This document shows positions 35,436-45,261 of a stretch of DNA of 64,000 nucleotides, piece after piece. The stretch spans positions 62,001 to 126,000 of the forward strand of contig NZ_FNAI01000006.1 of the NCBI RefSeq assembly GCF_900101875.1, read 5' to 3'. A program made the translations under genes and the position numbers. Every line of letters begins with the position of its first letter. Position 1 is the stretch's first letter. This stretch comes from Mucilaginibacter pineti (GTDB lineage: Bacteria > Bacteroidota > Bacteroidia > Sphingobacteriales > Sphingobacteriaceae). A model generated the notes under the pieces. That model was not told where the DNA came from. It was given only the letters and a program-made list of their open reading frames with translations, and ran no database searches.

Positions 35436-36881
35436 TCAAAGCTCCTCCCCATACTGCACTATTTCCCGCGCCATACCGTTAAAAATAAACAGGTGGAAAG
35501 GCCACATGGTGTACCAATACAGGCGCCCCCACAAGCCACTGGGCCTAAAGGTAGCAACCTGGCTGAGGTTTTTTTTACCGTTGCGTTCAATTATTTTAAA
35601 TTCAAGCCAGGCCTCGCCCGGCAGCTTCATTTCGGCGTATAGGAGCAGGCGCTTGGCTTCTTTGTCGGCCAGCAGCACCCGCCAAAAATCTATCACATCG
35701 CCCGGACCAATATTGATACCGTTGGTGCGCCCCCTGCGCGAGCCCACACCTCCAAAGACCTTATCCAGAAAGCCACGCATGTTCCAGATCCAGTCCCAAT
35801 AGTACCAGCCCCGGTTACCACCTATCGACATAAAATTGGTAAACACTTCCTCAGTTTCGCGCTCAAAAGGCATTTTTACTTTGTACTCCAGTGTACCATT
35901 TTGCGGTACTTTAATCTGGTCCATAAAGCCCGAATTGAGGTAGCCCATGTTCAGCGCATCCTTCCAGCTGCTTACTATGGAGTTTTGCTCTATCTTAACA
36001 AAGGCGAGATTCAGCGCTTCTTCATAAGTTAAACATTTACGGGGGATGATGTCATCAATACTATGATCATGCATAATGGTTTCGTTCTTCATGCTGTTCA
36101 CCAGGCTTTGGGCAAGCGTGTAACTGATGGAAGTAACAAAATACAGCCAGTACGACGAGATCCTGGGCGACAGGAACGGGATGATAATGATGTGCCTTTT
36201 CAGGTGCCTTACCTTTGCGTAGCCCAGCATCATTTCTTTAAAAGTTAAAATATCCGGACCGCCAATATCAAAATTACGGTTGAAGGTTTTTTCGTTAAGC
36301 ATTACGCTTTCCAGGTAGCCCAGCACATCGCGGATGCCGATGGGCTGGCAGCGGGTGTTTACCCAGCGGGGCACCGTCATGATGGGGAGCTTTTCGGTAA
36401 GATCACGGATGATCTCGAACGAGGCACTGCCCGAACCGATGATAATAGCCGCCCTCAGTACCGTTAATGCCGATTTGCCTTCCTTTAACACATCCTCTAC
36501 ATGCCTGCGCGATTCGAGGTGTTTGGAGAGGTTATCATCATTGGTGATACCGCTTAAAAATATGGTTTGCCGGCAACCGGTTTTATCAAGCGCATGAATA
36601 AAGTTGTAAGCCGATAGTGCCTCAAGCGCTGCAAAATCCTGCGATTGCGCCATGGAATGTACCAGGTAATAAGCCGCATCAATATCTGTAGGAAAATCTT
36701 CGATACTTTGTTCCCGCAGCAGATCACCGGTAATGAGGGTAACCTGTTTGCTAAAATCGCTGTGTTCATGAAAGCGCCGCTTGTCGCGTACCAGGCAAAC
36801 AACATCATGGCCTTTCTCCAGTAAAACCGGGATAAGCCGCGTACCTATGTAACCATTAGCACCTGCAATTAACACCTTCAT
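35436..36881 (-). CDS. NAD(P)-binding SDR protein with C-terminal DUF2867
   Basis: A 481-residue protein. The N-terminal atypical SDR/NmrA-like domain begins MKVLIAGANGYIGTRLIPVL and includes DAAYYLVHSMAQSQDF and FLSGITNDDNLSKHLESRRH. The C-terminal half, from about 320, is a DUF2867 domain with NRGWYYWDWIWNMRGFLDKV and GDVIDFWRVL. The family is common near photolyase and carotenoid genes. Role unknown; binding of NAD(P) is expected from the glycine motif. It is upstream of the TIGR01777 and phr genes on the same strand, separated by a repeat. Confidence 0.9.
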   Translation of the reverse strand: MKVLIAGANGYIGTRLIPVLLEKGHDVVCLVRDKRRFHEHSDFSKQVTLITGDLLREQSIEDFPTDIDAAYYLVHSMAQSQDFAALEALSAYNFIHALDKTGCRQTIFLSGITNDDNLSKHLESRRHVEDVLKEGKSALTVLRAAIIIGSGSASFEIIRDLTEKLPIMTVPRWVNTRCQPIGIRDVLGYLESVMLNEKTFNRNFDIGGPDILTFKEMMLGYAKVRHLKRHIIIIPFLSPRISSYWLYFVTSISYTLAQSLVNSMKNETIMHDHSIDDIIPRKCLTYEEALNLAFVKIEQNSIVSSWKDALNMGYLNSGFMDQIKVPQNGTLEYKVKMPFERETEEVFTNFMSIGGNRGWYYWDWIWNMRGFLDKVFGGVGSRRGRTNGINIGPGDVIDFWRVLLADKEAKRLLLYAEMKLPGEAWLEFKIIERNGKKNLSQVATFRPSGLWGRLYWYTMWPFHLFIFNGMAREIVQYGEEL

Positions 36882-36954
36882 GTTTAGTGCAACAACTAAA
36901 CATGAAGGGTGTTTTATAATAACTTACCTGCTTTAAGAATATGTTACCGGTTTG

Positions 36955-37269
36955 TTAAACGTTCACACTATCGGTAACAACAATTTTGGCGCAAAGGGGC
37001 TTGGCATAATCTACCACAAAAACTTCGTGAATAGGATCAACCTGGTAAGCTTCCTGCGCTTCGGCACTATCAAACAAAATTAATAGGGAAGCATCATACG
37101 AACCATCGATAACACTGCGGGTAGTACCGGCATGCACGCCTATATGAATATCGCGGATGTGGGTAATAGGTACAAGGATATTTAAACCCTCAATAAGCTT
37201 AGCAAGATCGGCTTTATCATTAAGCCAAAAGTGTACGTGATGAACGAATGTGTTTTGAAGTAGAGGCAT
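36955..37269 (-). CDS. Dabb-domain (stress-responsive A/B barrel) protein
   Basis: A 104-residue protein with FVHHVHFWLNDKADLAKLIE near the start and ASLLILFDSAEAQEAYQVDP, IHEVFVVDYAKPLCAKIVVT near the end; these are Dabb family marks. The fold forms a dimeric ferredoxin-like barrel. Function in this organism is unknown. Confidence 0.88.
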   Translation of the reverse strand: MPLLQNTFVHHVHFWLNDKADLAKLIEGLNILVPITHIRDIHIGVHAGTTRSVIDGSYDASLLILFDSAEAQEAYQVDPIHEVFVVDYAKPLCAKIVVTDSVNV

Positions 37270-37285
37270 GGGGGTGTGATTTTAT

Positions 37286-37663
37286 TTAATTGTTTAATAT
37301 TTGATTTAGATAGGTTTGAAAGTTTTTGTACCCATTTTTTGAAGGATTTTGTAAATCGATCATTTCGTTGAGTGCGGTATCAAAAACTTGCCAGTTGTTT
37401 TTAATAGCCAGGTCTATAATTGGATAAATGGCATTTTCGCCATAAAGAAAAAGCAAGGTGTTACTTGCCGGCTCGTCATCTGCAAAATACATTATCGAAT
37501 AATCTTCGCCTTTTATTTCTCTATGGTTATCTTTTTTGATGATGTTTTTAAAATGCGTTTCAAATATCTCGCTGAATAAAACCGGGATTAATAGATCCTC
37601 GTCGACATCTTCTGGCGAATTTATTCTTTGATTCGAATTGAATAATACGATATCCCAGCTCAT
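37286..37663 (-). CDS. Hypothetical cytosolic protein
   Basis: A 125-residue acidic protein, MSWDIVLFNSNQRINSPEDV, then LLFLYGENAIYPIIDLAIKN. No signal peptide or membrane segment. It is not assigned to a family with confidence; it resembles small unannotated proteins that co-occur with secreted factors. Ten bases separate it from the upstream lipoprotein gene, so both are one transcript. Confidence 0.72.
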   Translation of the reverse strand: MSWDIVLFNSNQRINSPEDVDEDLLIPVLFSEIFETHFKNIIKKDNHREIKGEDYSIMYFADDEPASNTLLFLYGENAIYPIIDLAIKNNWQVFDTALNEMIDLQNPSKNGYKNFQTYLNQILNN

Positions 37664-37672
37664 GTTAAAGAA

Positions 37673-38230
37673 TCAATGTAAACAGCCTTGGTAGATATGT
37701 GCTTTAATAGTAAAAGCGTTAGGGATAGCGATTGACTTTAAAACGCTGTCCGCACTCATCTTGGTTTCGTAAATCCCCGCGACTAATGCGATGGTTTTAT
37801 TTTTAGATGAAGATAAATATGGTTGAAGATATTCAAGACTCAAAGTGTTTGATATATTTCGTCGCTGAAAATAATCACCTGCAAATATTTCATCTTCGTC
37901 GTTATCCGGCAGGGCGATCAAATCCTTCACTTTATTGTAGGTGCGGCCCATTGTATCAATAGGAACATTCAGCGACTGGTGCAGATCAAGCATTTTGTCC
38001 CTAAGTACATTATATTTTTCGCCGGTATCGGCTACCACTACATAATAATCTGCGTAATCATCTTTTTGTTCATCAATATCGCCGGCATCGACATAAGGTT
38101 TAGCAGCGCTTTTTGTTCTGTAAGATGCAGATAGCACCCGGGCCGATTGCTTATCAATAGTTTTGGAAACCGGCTTAGGTTTACAAGAAACCATTACGCA
38201 GAATATTAAAAGTAGATGATCAGTTTTCAT
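37673..38230 (-). CDS. Hypothetical lipoprotein with a SPOR-like tail
   Basis: A 185-residue product starting MKTDHLLLIFCVMVSC, a lipoprotein signal with the cysteine at residue 16. The body (DYADYYVVVADTGEKYNVLR, then KTIALVAGIYETKMSADSVL) faintly recalls SPOR peptidoglycan-binding domains, but the match is weak. Unknown function. A palindrome at 38260-38304 lies in the short gap upstream. Confidence 0.7.
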   Translation of the reverse strand: MKTDHLLLIFCVMVSCKPKPVSKTIDKQSARVLSASYRTKSAAKPYVDAGDIDEQKDDYADYYVVVADTGEKYNVLRDKMLDLHQSLNVPIDTMGRTYNKVKDLIALPDNDEDEIFAGDYFQRRNISNTLSLEYLQPYLSSSKNKTIALVAGIYETKMSADSVLKSIAIPNAFTIKAHIYQGCLH

Positions 38231-38259
38231 ATCAGGATTAGATATTCAAATATAAATTA

Positions 38260-38304
38260 AATCCGAAGTAAGTTCAAATGTTAAGGTTTGAACTACTTCG
38301 GATT
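38260..38304. repeat. Near-perfect palindrome (AATCCGAAGTA)
   Basis: AATCCGAAGTAAGTTCAAA faces TTTGAACTACTTCGGATT with one extra base in the left arm and an 8-base loop. It lies downstream of the subtilase gene and could end its transcript, although no clear T run follows. Confidence 0.6.
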
Positions 38305-38409
38305 TATATACTGCGCAATGACGTGCTTTGGGGCTTTTTGCTTTGAGCTTTTTGTCTTTTGGCACCCCCGCTTTCGGCTTTCTGCTTTAAGCCTTCCGCT
38401 CTCTCCCCC

Positions 38410-41400
38410 CTACCGTTGAATAATTATCTTCTTAGCATACACCTTTTGCCCTAACAGTACTTTCAGCACATATACACCGGGTATTTGATCTGTAACATTT
38501 AGTACAGTGCTAAAATTACCCTGGGGCAGACTTTGTTTACTGCTATAAACAGTTTGCCCGGCGGGGTTTACCAGCGACAGGTTTAAATCTGCGGCGGTTT
38601 TGGCTACAAATACTACGTTAAGCTCGGTTTTGGTGGGTACCGGGAATACGGTTAAGCCGATATCCGTGGCATCGCCGGTATTTGGGGCCACTCTTGCATA
38701 CGCAAACGCATCAGACAGTGCCAAACAGCCGCTTGTTAACCTAACTTCAACCTGGTAACTGCCGCTTTGCACGGGATCATAGGTTGGACCGGTAGCGCCG
38801 CTTATTTCTTTACCATTCAGCAGCCATTGATTACCGGTGGCAAAGCTCGATTTTAAAGTATTATTAGTTTGTGTTATTACCGGTTTTGCCAAAGTAACAG
38901 CCTTGCGCGCGGTAGAGGGGCAGCCCATGCTCTCCACCTGCATATCGTAAAAATAATAGTAAAACCCTTTGGAATAAGTAGTATCCTGCGGATTATCGTT
39001 CGTGGCATCGTTACCCGTTATACTAAATACATTGCCAATTTTAAACGGATAGCCCTTTACGCCGCCGTTATTACGGTAAAGCGTTGCATCGCCATCAAAT
39101 TCCACAGATATCAAGTAATTACCCGCTGCAGGCAGTTCAAGGTTAAGGTCATAAACCTTACCCTGGTCGGCGGGGTCATCGGGTTGTAAGGCTTTCTGCG
39201 GATTGGTGCGGGTGGCCTGCGCGTTAATACTGGTGGTTGATACGGTTTGCCCATCGCTGTTGGTAACGCTAAACGTTATCTTCCCGGGATAACCGATATA
39301 CAACCGGGCGCTTTTTATAATCACCGGAATTTTGGTATTTACCTTTACCGATGGCGAGAATTGGTTATACCCACCAGCCGAAAACACATTTTTAGTAGCC
39401 GGACCAACCGCTCCTTTAAAATCATTTATACCGGCGTAGTAAGTGTTGTTTACCGGTGCGGTTGCGGTACTTCCATTTGTACCGTAGGCAATCGGCACGG
39501 TATCGGTATTATTTGCATACCACAACAAAGTACCGTCACCCGTGCCGAATAGTAGGTATTGCTTGGTATCGGTGCAGTAATAGGCATTAACATCGCCAAT
39601 GGTGGCAGGGGCATTTACAGCAACGGTTTCGCTAATGGTGTCATTGGCTTTAACCGGATCGCTGGGCAGGTTGCTTGTAGCAACTATGGTATAGGTAGCA
39701 CCCGTTATGGCGTTAAACTCCTGGCTAAAGGTAAAATTATCCTCGGCTCCGGGTGCAATGGTGCCGGTGTAGGTTCCATCAAAAGTAGTTATGGAATTAT
39801 CGGCGGCGGTTATTTTTACAGAAACCGGGATATTGCTGATAGCCGCACTGCCAAAGTTTTTGATCCGCACAGTTACCGGCGTACTGGCAGAGCAGGTACC
39901 GCTTGCTGTAGGACTAACAATGGCCGCTATGCCCGCATCAATACTTGTTTGCAGGAACTGTACCCGGTAGTCCTGCGTTTCGCCTTTAGCATACGTTCCG
40001 CATGGTTTTATGGCGGCGGTGTCACTTGTTTCTGTTAACACCACTCGCATCAGACTAAAATCTCCGGCAGTAACAGATGCCGGCACCGTAATATTGGTGG
40101 TGTAGGTTGCTGTACTATTAACAACGGCAGACGTAGCTACAAGTTCATTATTGTCAAAAACACCGTTGCCGTTCCAATCTATATAAACCTTGGCGGCTTT
40201 GTTAAAGTTATTACCGCAGGTACCCAGGGTAAGGCTTAAAGGGTAGCTTTTAGCTTGTTCCAGTTGTATGGTGAGGTTGGTATAATCAGAATAGCTTTTG
40301 CAGCCCGCAGCCGGGGTATTGTTAATATTTGCCAGTGTAACGTTGTTAATGCGCGAGTCGGCATTGCTTAACGGGGCCGATGTGCAATAGGTTTTACCGC
40401 CTGCACCTGTTACAATCAGCGAATACGCCTGTCCGCCGCCCTTTAACGTACCCTTATGCGATACCGTGATGGTATACGATTGACCGGGCACCGCGTTGGC
40501 AATATAAACCTGCTCAATATTATCCCTGAAATTGTTGCCCGTGGTAGCCGCCGCGCCCGGGTTATCCGGGTTAAGTACCCAGGCATTGTAAGTGTTGGTA
40601 CCATCGCTTATTTTAATATCGAGGTCGTTTATGAGTTTTGGTGTGCGGCTGTTTATGGTGCCATCGGGGGTAATGCTTCCTTCTGGGTCTGTCCAGGAGA
40701 TGGTGGCCGCCAGTACATCTGTACCGGATGCTATTACGTTAAATGTTTGCGTTTGGCCCTGCGCAAGTGTATTTTCTTTGATGAGGCTTTTTGTGCCATT
40801 GTCTGTTATAGCCTGTGCAGCCTTGGGCATATTAAGCAATCCCCAGCCATAAATATAATCCGGCCCAATGTTGCCTGCATCAAAAGCGGTATGGCAAACC
40901 AGGCCTTTTAAAGTAGCGGCCCGCATAAAATTACCACCATTTTTTTGCTGATAATATTCCTGTAGCAAATACAATGATCCGGTAACATTGGGTGCTGCCA
41001 TCGATGTACCCGAGAGCGTCAAATAAGAAGTTGGACTTGCCACACCTGTTGAAAGTACGCTAACACCATCGGCCACAATATCGGGCTTTATGCGGCCGTC
41101 ATCGGTAGGTCCCCAGCTGCTAAAATAAGCCACGCTGACGTCCTGCCTGCTTTTCGGTCCAAACGGAATGGGGTTTACAGCACCAACCGTAAGTATATTT
41201 TTGGCATTGCCCGTTGTGCTGATGATATCATACCCATCGTTACTACTGATGCCTGCTGTACGCGCCCCCTTGTCAACTATGGTTTGATCAGTTTTGCTGC
41301 GGTAGCCATAATAATCGGCACCAATGGCGGGGCCCGTGCTGCCGCGACTGTTACCTGCCGATTCGACCATTAAATAGTAGGGCGCAGCAACCGCTATTTT

Positions 41401-42153
41401 ATCCCATGCCTGGGTACGGCCGTCGTAAAATCCAAAAGTATAATCTACCGAATCGCCGGGGAGGCCATACCATTCCCAACGGTTTTGGTTATCGTTAAAA
41501 TCCCATCCGGCCACATCACCATAAGAATGGTTGGAGAGCAGCAGATTTGGCGCAGCGGCGCTCATTTCGGCCACATCATTATCAAAATCATAGGATTGCA
41601 GGGTGCTGGTATTAAACGCCATCCCTCTTGCAGGGCCGTATACCCCTTTGGCAATCATGGTACCGGCAACATGCGTAGTATGATCCAATACCGATGCACC
41701 ATCCTTTATGGTGATGCTTTTGCCAGCAAACTCCTGGTGCGCGGTATAAACGGATCCGCCATCCCAAATGGCCAGCTTATTAATCATTGCCATGCTTGAC
41801 CCCGATAGGTTTAAACCAAGCGCACCACCAGGCTGTACCAAATTGGTACCGGTAGTAGCAGCGGCCGTGGTATTGTTATGCGTGATGAGATAAATTGGAA
41901 AACCAAGACTGTTTACTCCCTGCAATGAGAGCAGATTACCTTTTTTTGTGCGGCGCTGAACCTGCCAGCCATGATTGGCGGCTAACGATAAAGCCCTTGA
42001 GCGGCTTGCCTGGTAAGTGTTTTTTGATTGTACCGAAAGGCTGTTAAGTTCGGCACGCTTAGCCTCACTTACCAACGGTTGCTGGGCCAGGGTTGGGCCT
42101 GCTGTACACAGCAATATAAAACAAACGTAAAGTGCTGTATAAAGTTTATTCAT
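38410..42153 (-). CDS. Secreted subtilisin-like serine protease (S8) with T9SS sorting domain
   Basis: Large exported protease, 1247 residues, signal peptide ending near GPTLAQ. The catalytic triad is Asp131 (KLAIWDGGSV), His161 (DHTTHVAGTM) and Ser384 (SGTSMAAPNVTGS), in the unusual spacing of subtilases with an inserted region. After the protease domain come a pro-protein-convertase-like beta domain, a GEVED domain at about 620-730 (VYIDWNGNGVFDNNELVATS, then GETQDYRV), a CARDB-like domain and a C-terminal type IX secretion sorting domain at about 1170-1247 (LTVFPVPTKTELNVVFVAKT, ending YAKKIIIQR). It is probably secreted or anchored to the cell surface. Confidence 0.94.
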   Translation of the reverse strand: MNKLYTALYVCFILLCTAGPTLAQQPLVSEAKRAELNSLSVQSKNTYQASRSRALSLAANHGWQVQRRTKKGNLLSLQGVNSLGFPIYLITHNNTTAAATTGTNLVQPGGALGLNLSGSSMAMINKLAIWDGGSVYTAHQEFAGKSITIKDGASVLDHTTHVAGTMIAKGVYGPARGMAFNTSTLQSYDFDNDVAEMSAAAPNLLLSNHSYGDVAGWDFNDNQNRWEWYGLPGDSVDYTFGFYDGRTQAWDKIAVAAPYYLMVESAGNSRGSTGPAIGADYYGYRSKTDQTIVDKGARTAGISSNDGYDIISTTGNAKNILTVGAVNPIPFGPKSRQDVSVAYFSSWGPTDDGRIKPDIVADGVSVLSTGVASPTSYLTLSGTSMAAPNVTGSLYLLQEYYQQKNGGNFMRAATLKGLVCHTAFDAGNIGPDYIYGWGLLNMPKAAQAITDNGTKSLIKENTLAQGQTQTFNVIASGTDVLAATISWTDPEGSITPDGTINSRTPKLINDLDIKISDGTNTYNAWVLNPDNPGAAATTGNNFRDNIEQVYIANAVPGQSYTITVSHKGTLKGGGQAYSLIVTGAGGKTYCTSAPLSNADSRINNVTLANINNTPAAGCKSYSDYTNLTIQLEQAKSYPLSLTLGTCGNNFNKAAKVYIDWNGNGVFDNNELVATSAVVNSTATYTTNITVPASVTAGDFSLMRVVLTETSDTAAIKPCGTYAKGETQDYRVQFLQTSIDAGIAAIVSPTASGTCSASTPVTVRIKNFGSAAISNIPVSVKITAADNSITTFDGTYTGTIAPGAEDNFTFSQEFNAITGATYTIVATSNLPSDPVKANDTISETVAVNAPATIGDVNAYYCTDTKQYLLFGTGDGTLLWYANNTDTVPIAYGTNGSTATAPVNNTYYAGINDFKGAVGPATKNVFSAGGYNQFSPSVKVNTKIPVIIKSARLYIGYPGKITFSVTNSDGQTVSTTSINAQATRTNPQKALQPDDPADQGKVYDLNLELPAAGNYLISVEFDGDATLYRNNGGVKGYPFKIGNVFSITGNDATNDNPQDTTYSKGFYYYFYDMQVESMGCPSTARKAVTLAKPVITQTNNTLKSSFATGNQWLLNGKEISGATGPTYDPVQSGSYQVEVRLTSGCLALSDAFAYARVAPNTGDATDIGLTVFPVPTKTELNVVFVAKTAADLNLSLVNPAGQTVYSSKQSLPQGNFSTVLNVTDQIPGVYVLKVLLGQKVYAKKIIIQR

Positions 42154-42189
42154 GGCCCTGAAATATAGGCATTTTTATAATAATTGGTA

Positions 42190-42274
42190 GCAAGTAGTTA
42201 GTATCAGGTATCAAGATTTTTTGGGTATCTCTAAAATAAAAGGCGGTTGTCTTGATACTACTTACTAACTACTT
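42190..42274. repeat. Inverted repeat CAAGTAGTTAGTATCA
   Basis: CAAGTAGTTAGTATCAGGTA, then TCAAGA, at 42190-42215 is nearly complementary to the sequence at 42249-42274. It lies between the subtilase start and the nadE stop. Confidence 0.75.
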
Positions 42275-42283
42275 GATACTACC

Positions 42284-43936
42284 TTACGACAAATATTTAC
42301 CCACAATAGGCATCCTGCGACCCATGCCAAATGCTTTTGGCGATACCCTTAGGATGGGTGGCGTTTGATAACGTTTGTGCTCGGCAAGGTTTATCAGCCT
42401 TATAACGCGGCGAACGGTTGGTTCGTCGTAGCCCATTTTTATGATCTCGGCCGATGATAAACGGTGTTCAATGTATCCTTCCAAAATTTTGTCGAGGATA
42501 TCATATTCGGGTAAGGAATCGGTATCTTTTTGATCGGGCCTTAATTCGGCCGATGGTGGTTTTACGATGGAATTGATAGGGATGATCTCCTTATTGCGGT
42601 TGATGTATCGAGCAAGTTCAAAAACCTGCGTTTTGTACACATCGCCAATAACCGAGATGCCACCGCACATATCGCCGTATAAAGTGCCGTAACCTACCGC
42701 GGCTTCGCTTTTATTGCTCGTATTCAGCAGAATGTAGCCAAACTTATTGCACATGGCCATCAGCAAAATGGCCCTGCTGCGCGATTGGATATTTTCTTCG
42801 GCAATATTAAACGGCAGGTTATTAAACTGGGGATGTAATGAGGTTTCTATCGCCTCGGTAATATTTCTTATGGCGATGGTTTCGCTCTTACAACCCAGAT
42901 TGGCTACAAGGTCCTCGGCATCTTTTAAGGAATGATCACTTGAAAAACGGGATGGCAGCAATACCGACATTACATTTTCGGCACCAAGCGCCTCGGCAGC
43001 CAGCGCGCATACCACGGCCGAATCAATACCGCCGGATAAACCCAGGATAGCCTGCTTAAAGCCCGATTTATAAAAGTAATCGCGGATGCCCAACAAAATT
43101 GCCTGGTAGATCTGTTCAATATCCGCAGGGCGCTCGGTCTTTAAGGTTGATGGATGATCGAAAGTGATCACATCATCATCGCCTAAAGTGTAGTAGGCCA
43201 TATTTTCTTCAAAGTATGGCAGCTCATCTATCAGTTTACCTGTATTATCAAAAACCAATGAGCCACCATCAAAGATCAACTCGGTTTGTGCACCAACCTG
43301 GTTTACGTACAGTAACGGCAATTTATAACGACTGGCGTTATCGCTCAAAATAGCTATGCGTTCCTCATCGTGGTTATAGGCAAACGGCGATGCTGCTATG
43401 TTGATCATTACATCGGGCTGCTGATGGATCAAGCTATCCATTGGCCGGGTAATATACAGCGGGTTTTCTATGGTGTTCCAAAGGTCTTCGCAAATGGTAA
43501 GCGCTATTTTTTTGCCTTTAAATTCAATGCAATTAAATTCGGTACTGGGTTCAAAATAGCGGTACTCGTCAAATACATCGTAATTGGGCAGCAGGGCCTT
43601 GTTTACTATCGCCTTAACCTTACCGTCCTCAATAAAATAGGCTGAATTGTTCAGGTCCTTACCTTCGGTTTTATGGTTAAAAGTAGGCAGACCAATAATG
43701 CAAGCCACATCAATACATACTTCGGCAATTTTTTTTGCCGATTCATCGCACAGCTCAATAAACTCATTAAACTCCAGGAAATCGCGCGCGGGGTAGCCGC
43801 AAACGCATAGCTCGGCAAACACCACCAGGTCGGCGCCATTTTGTTTGGCCTCTTGAATATGACTGATGATCTTGGCCGTGTTCGATTCGAAATTACCTAT
43901 ATGATAGTTAAGCTGTGCTAATGCGATTTTCATCAA
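42284..43936 (-). CDS. nadE: Glutamine-dependent NAD+ synthetase
   Basis: Final step of NAD+ synthesis: amidates nicotinate adenine dinucleotide with ATP, taking ammonia from glutamine. The 550-residue product has an N-terminal nitrilase-type glutaminase domain (MKIALAQLNYHIGNFESNTA, with VVFAELCVCGYPARD, KALLPNYDVFDEYRYFEP and IALTICEDLW giving Glu, Lys and Cys of the triad). The C-terminal synthetase has the P-loop LGLSGGIDSAVVCALAAEAL. Length and motifs are complete. Divergent to the gldB homologue. Confidence 0.96.
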   Translation of the reverse strand: MMKIALAQLNYHIGNFESNTAKIISHIQEAKQNGADLVVFAELCVCGYPARDFLEFNEFIELCDESAKKIAEVCIDVACIIGLPTFNHKTEGKDLNNSAYFIEDGKVKAIVNKALLPNYDVFDEYRYFEPSTEFNCIEFKGKKIALTICEDLWNTIENPLYITRPMDSLIHQQPDVMINIAASPFAYNHDEERIAILSDNASRYKLPLLYVNQVGAQTELIFDGGSLVFDNTGKLIDELPYFEENMAYYTLGDDDVITFDHPSTLKTERPADIEQIYQAILLGIRDYFYKSGFKQAILGLSGGIDSAVVCALAAEALGAENVMSVLLPSRFSSDHSLKDAEDLVANLGCKSETIAIRNITEAIETSLHPQFNNLPFNIAEENIQSRSRAILLMAMCNKFGYILLNTSNKSEAAVGYGTLYGDMCGGISVIGDVYKTQVFELARYINRNKEIIPINSIVKPPSAELRPDQKDTDSLPEYDILDKILEGYIEHRLSSAEIIKMGYDEPTVRRVIRLINLAEHKRYQTPPILRVSPKAFGMGRRMPIVGKYLS

Positions 43937-44044
43937 TTATATTTATTTTTCGGTGTTCATTTTTAGTTAAACTCCCGATGGTTTCACGAATGGAATAGTA
44001 ACGTATTAATGCAAATAAAAATTATTTTTGCTCAAAGGATAAAA

Positions 44045-45082
44045 ATGACAACTACCCGGTACAAAACAAAACAAATTTACTTAATTTTTTCTATCGCCCT
44101 TATGTTCACGGCCTGTGGGCGCAACAAAAAGATAGATGTAAGTAATATTGACCTTGAGGTGAAAATTGAACGTTTTGACCATGATTTTGATGCCATGCGC
44201 ACCAAGCCCATGAACACGCAGGCTGCTTACCTGCAAAATACCTACGGCGCTTTTTATCCGGATTTTATTGAACGCGTTTTACAAGCCGGCAGTACAAGGG
44301 ATACCGCTTATTTTAAAACGCTTCGCCAGGTGTTCAGCGGCACCGCCTATACTGATCTTAAACATGATGTAGATGTGGTGTACCCCAACATGGATAAGCA
44401 AAACGAGGAGCTTACCGAAGCTTTTAAATATATAAAACATTACTACCCGCAAAAACGCCTGCCTAAGGTGTATGCCTACCTCTCGGGTTTCCAGGCGCAA
44501 ACCTCTATTGGTGATGGTTACTTTGCCGTTGGGCTCGATCTTTTTTTGGGTGCAAACTCCAGGTTTTATCCGTCGATAACCAACGCGTTCCCGCATTATA
44601 TGTCGAGACATTTTACGCCCGAGAATATTACGCCGCGCGTGATAGAAGGCATAGCCCGTGAGGATATGTTCCAGGAGGATGACAACGATAAATCATTACT
44701 GGCTAAAATGGTTTACAATGGCAAGATCATGTATTTTATGGATAGTATACTGCCCGATGTTGGCGATACTACCAAAATAAGCTACACTACCGAACAGTTA
44801 AAATGGTGCAAGGATTTTGAATCCAAAATATGGGGCTACTTTTTAGATGAGAACCTGCTGTACGAAACAGATTATCCCAAAATTCAGAAATATCTTAGCG
44901 AAGCTCCTTTTACCCCCGGCTTGGGCGAAAAAAATGAATCGGCCCCCAAATTAGCGGTGTGGACCGGCTGGCAAATTGTGCGTGCCTACATGGAGAAACA
45001 TCCCGAGGTTACCCTACAGCAGTTAATGGCCGAAAAGGATGCGCAAAAGATATTGAATTTATCTAAATACCGGCCGAAGTAG
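44045..45082 (+). CDS. gldB: Gliding-motility lipoprotein GldB homologue
   Basis: Periplasm-facing lipoprotein of the Bacteroidota gliding-motility/type IX secretion set. The product (345 residues from MTTTRYKTKQIYLIFSIALM) has a lipobox FTACG. The body matches the GldB pattern: KIERFDHDFDAMRTKPMNT, YGAFYPDFIERVLQ, LPKVYAYLSGFQAQTSIGDG, YFAVGLDLFLGANSRFYP and KLAVWTGWQIVRAYMEKHP. It starts divergently from nadE, a neighbour also in Flavobacterium as far as I recall. gldC, usual next to gldB, is not found here. Confidence 0.9.
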   Translation: MTTTRYKTKQIYLIFSIALMFTACGRNKKIDVSNIDLEVKIERFDHDFDAMRTKPMNTQAAYLQNTYGAFYPDFIERVLQAGSTRDTAYFKTLRQVFSGTAYTDLKHDVDVVYPNMDKQNEELTEAFKYIKHYYPQKRLPKVYAYLSGFQAQTSIGDGYFAVGLDLFLGANSRFYPSITNAFPHYMSRHFTPENITPRVIEGIAREDMFQEDDNDKSLLAKMVYNGKIMYFMDSILPDVGDTTKISYTTEQLKWCKDFESKIWGYFLDENLLYETDYPKIQKYLSEAPFTPGLGEKNESAPKLAVWTGWQIVRAYMEKHPEVTLQQLMAEKDAQKILNLSKYRPK

Positions 45083-45093
45083 GGAACGGGTCT

Positions 45094-45163
45094 GTCACCC
45101 TGAGCTTGTCGAAGGGTTGAGCGCAGAGGCCTGCCCACTATGTTTCGACAAGCTCAACATGAC
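45094..45163. repeat. Inverted repeat of the TGAGCTTGTCGAA family
   Basis: GTCACCCTGAGCTTGTCGAA faces TTCGACAAGCTCAACATGAC across about 30 bases, just after the gldB stop. The outer repeat at 20492-20753 uses the same arms. Confidence 0.85.
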
Positions 45164-45209
45164 AACCCCCTTTTGTATTTAGGCACTTTCGGTGACGGGA
45201 GATGTAAAC

Positions 45210-45243
45210 AAAAAAAGGCGTGCTGAAATCAGCACGCCTTTTT
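45210..45243. terminator. Bidirectional terminator
   Basis: AAAAAGGCGTGCTG pairs perfectly with CAGCACGCCTTTTT around AAAT, with A and T runs on both sides. It serves gldB and the convergent small membrane protein gene. Confidence 0.9.
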
Positions 45244-45261
45244 AATATGATGAGGATAAAC

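Noticed and set aside
39559..40038. 159-codon frame antisense to the subtilase
   Set aside because: Shadow of a long, well-supported secreted protease frame; glycine-rich low-complexity translation only.
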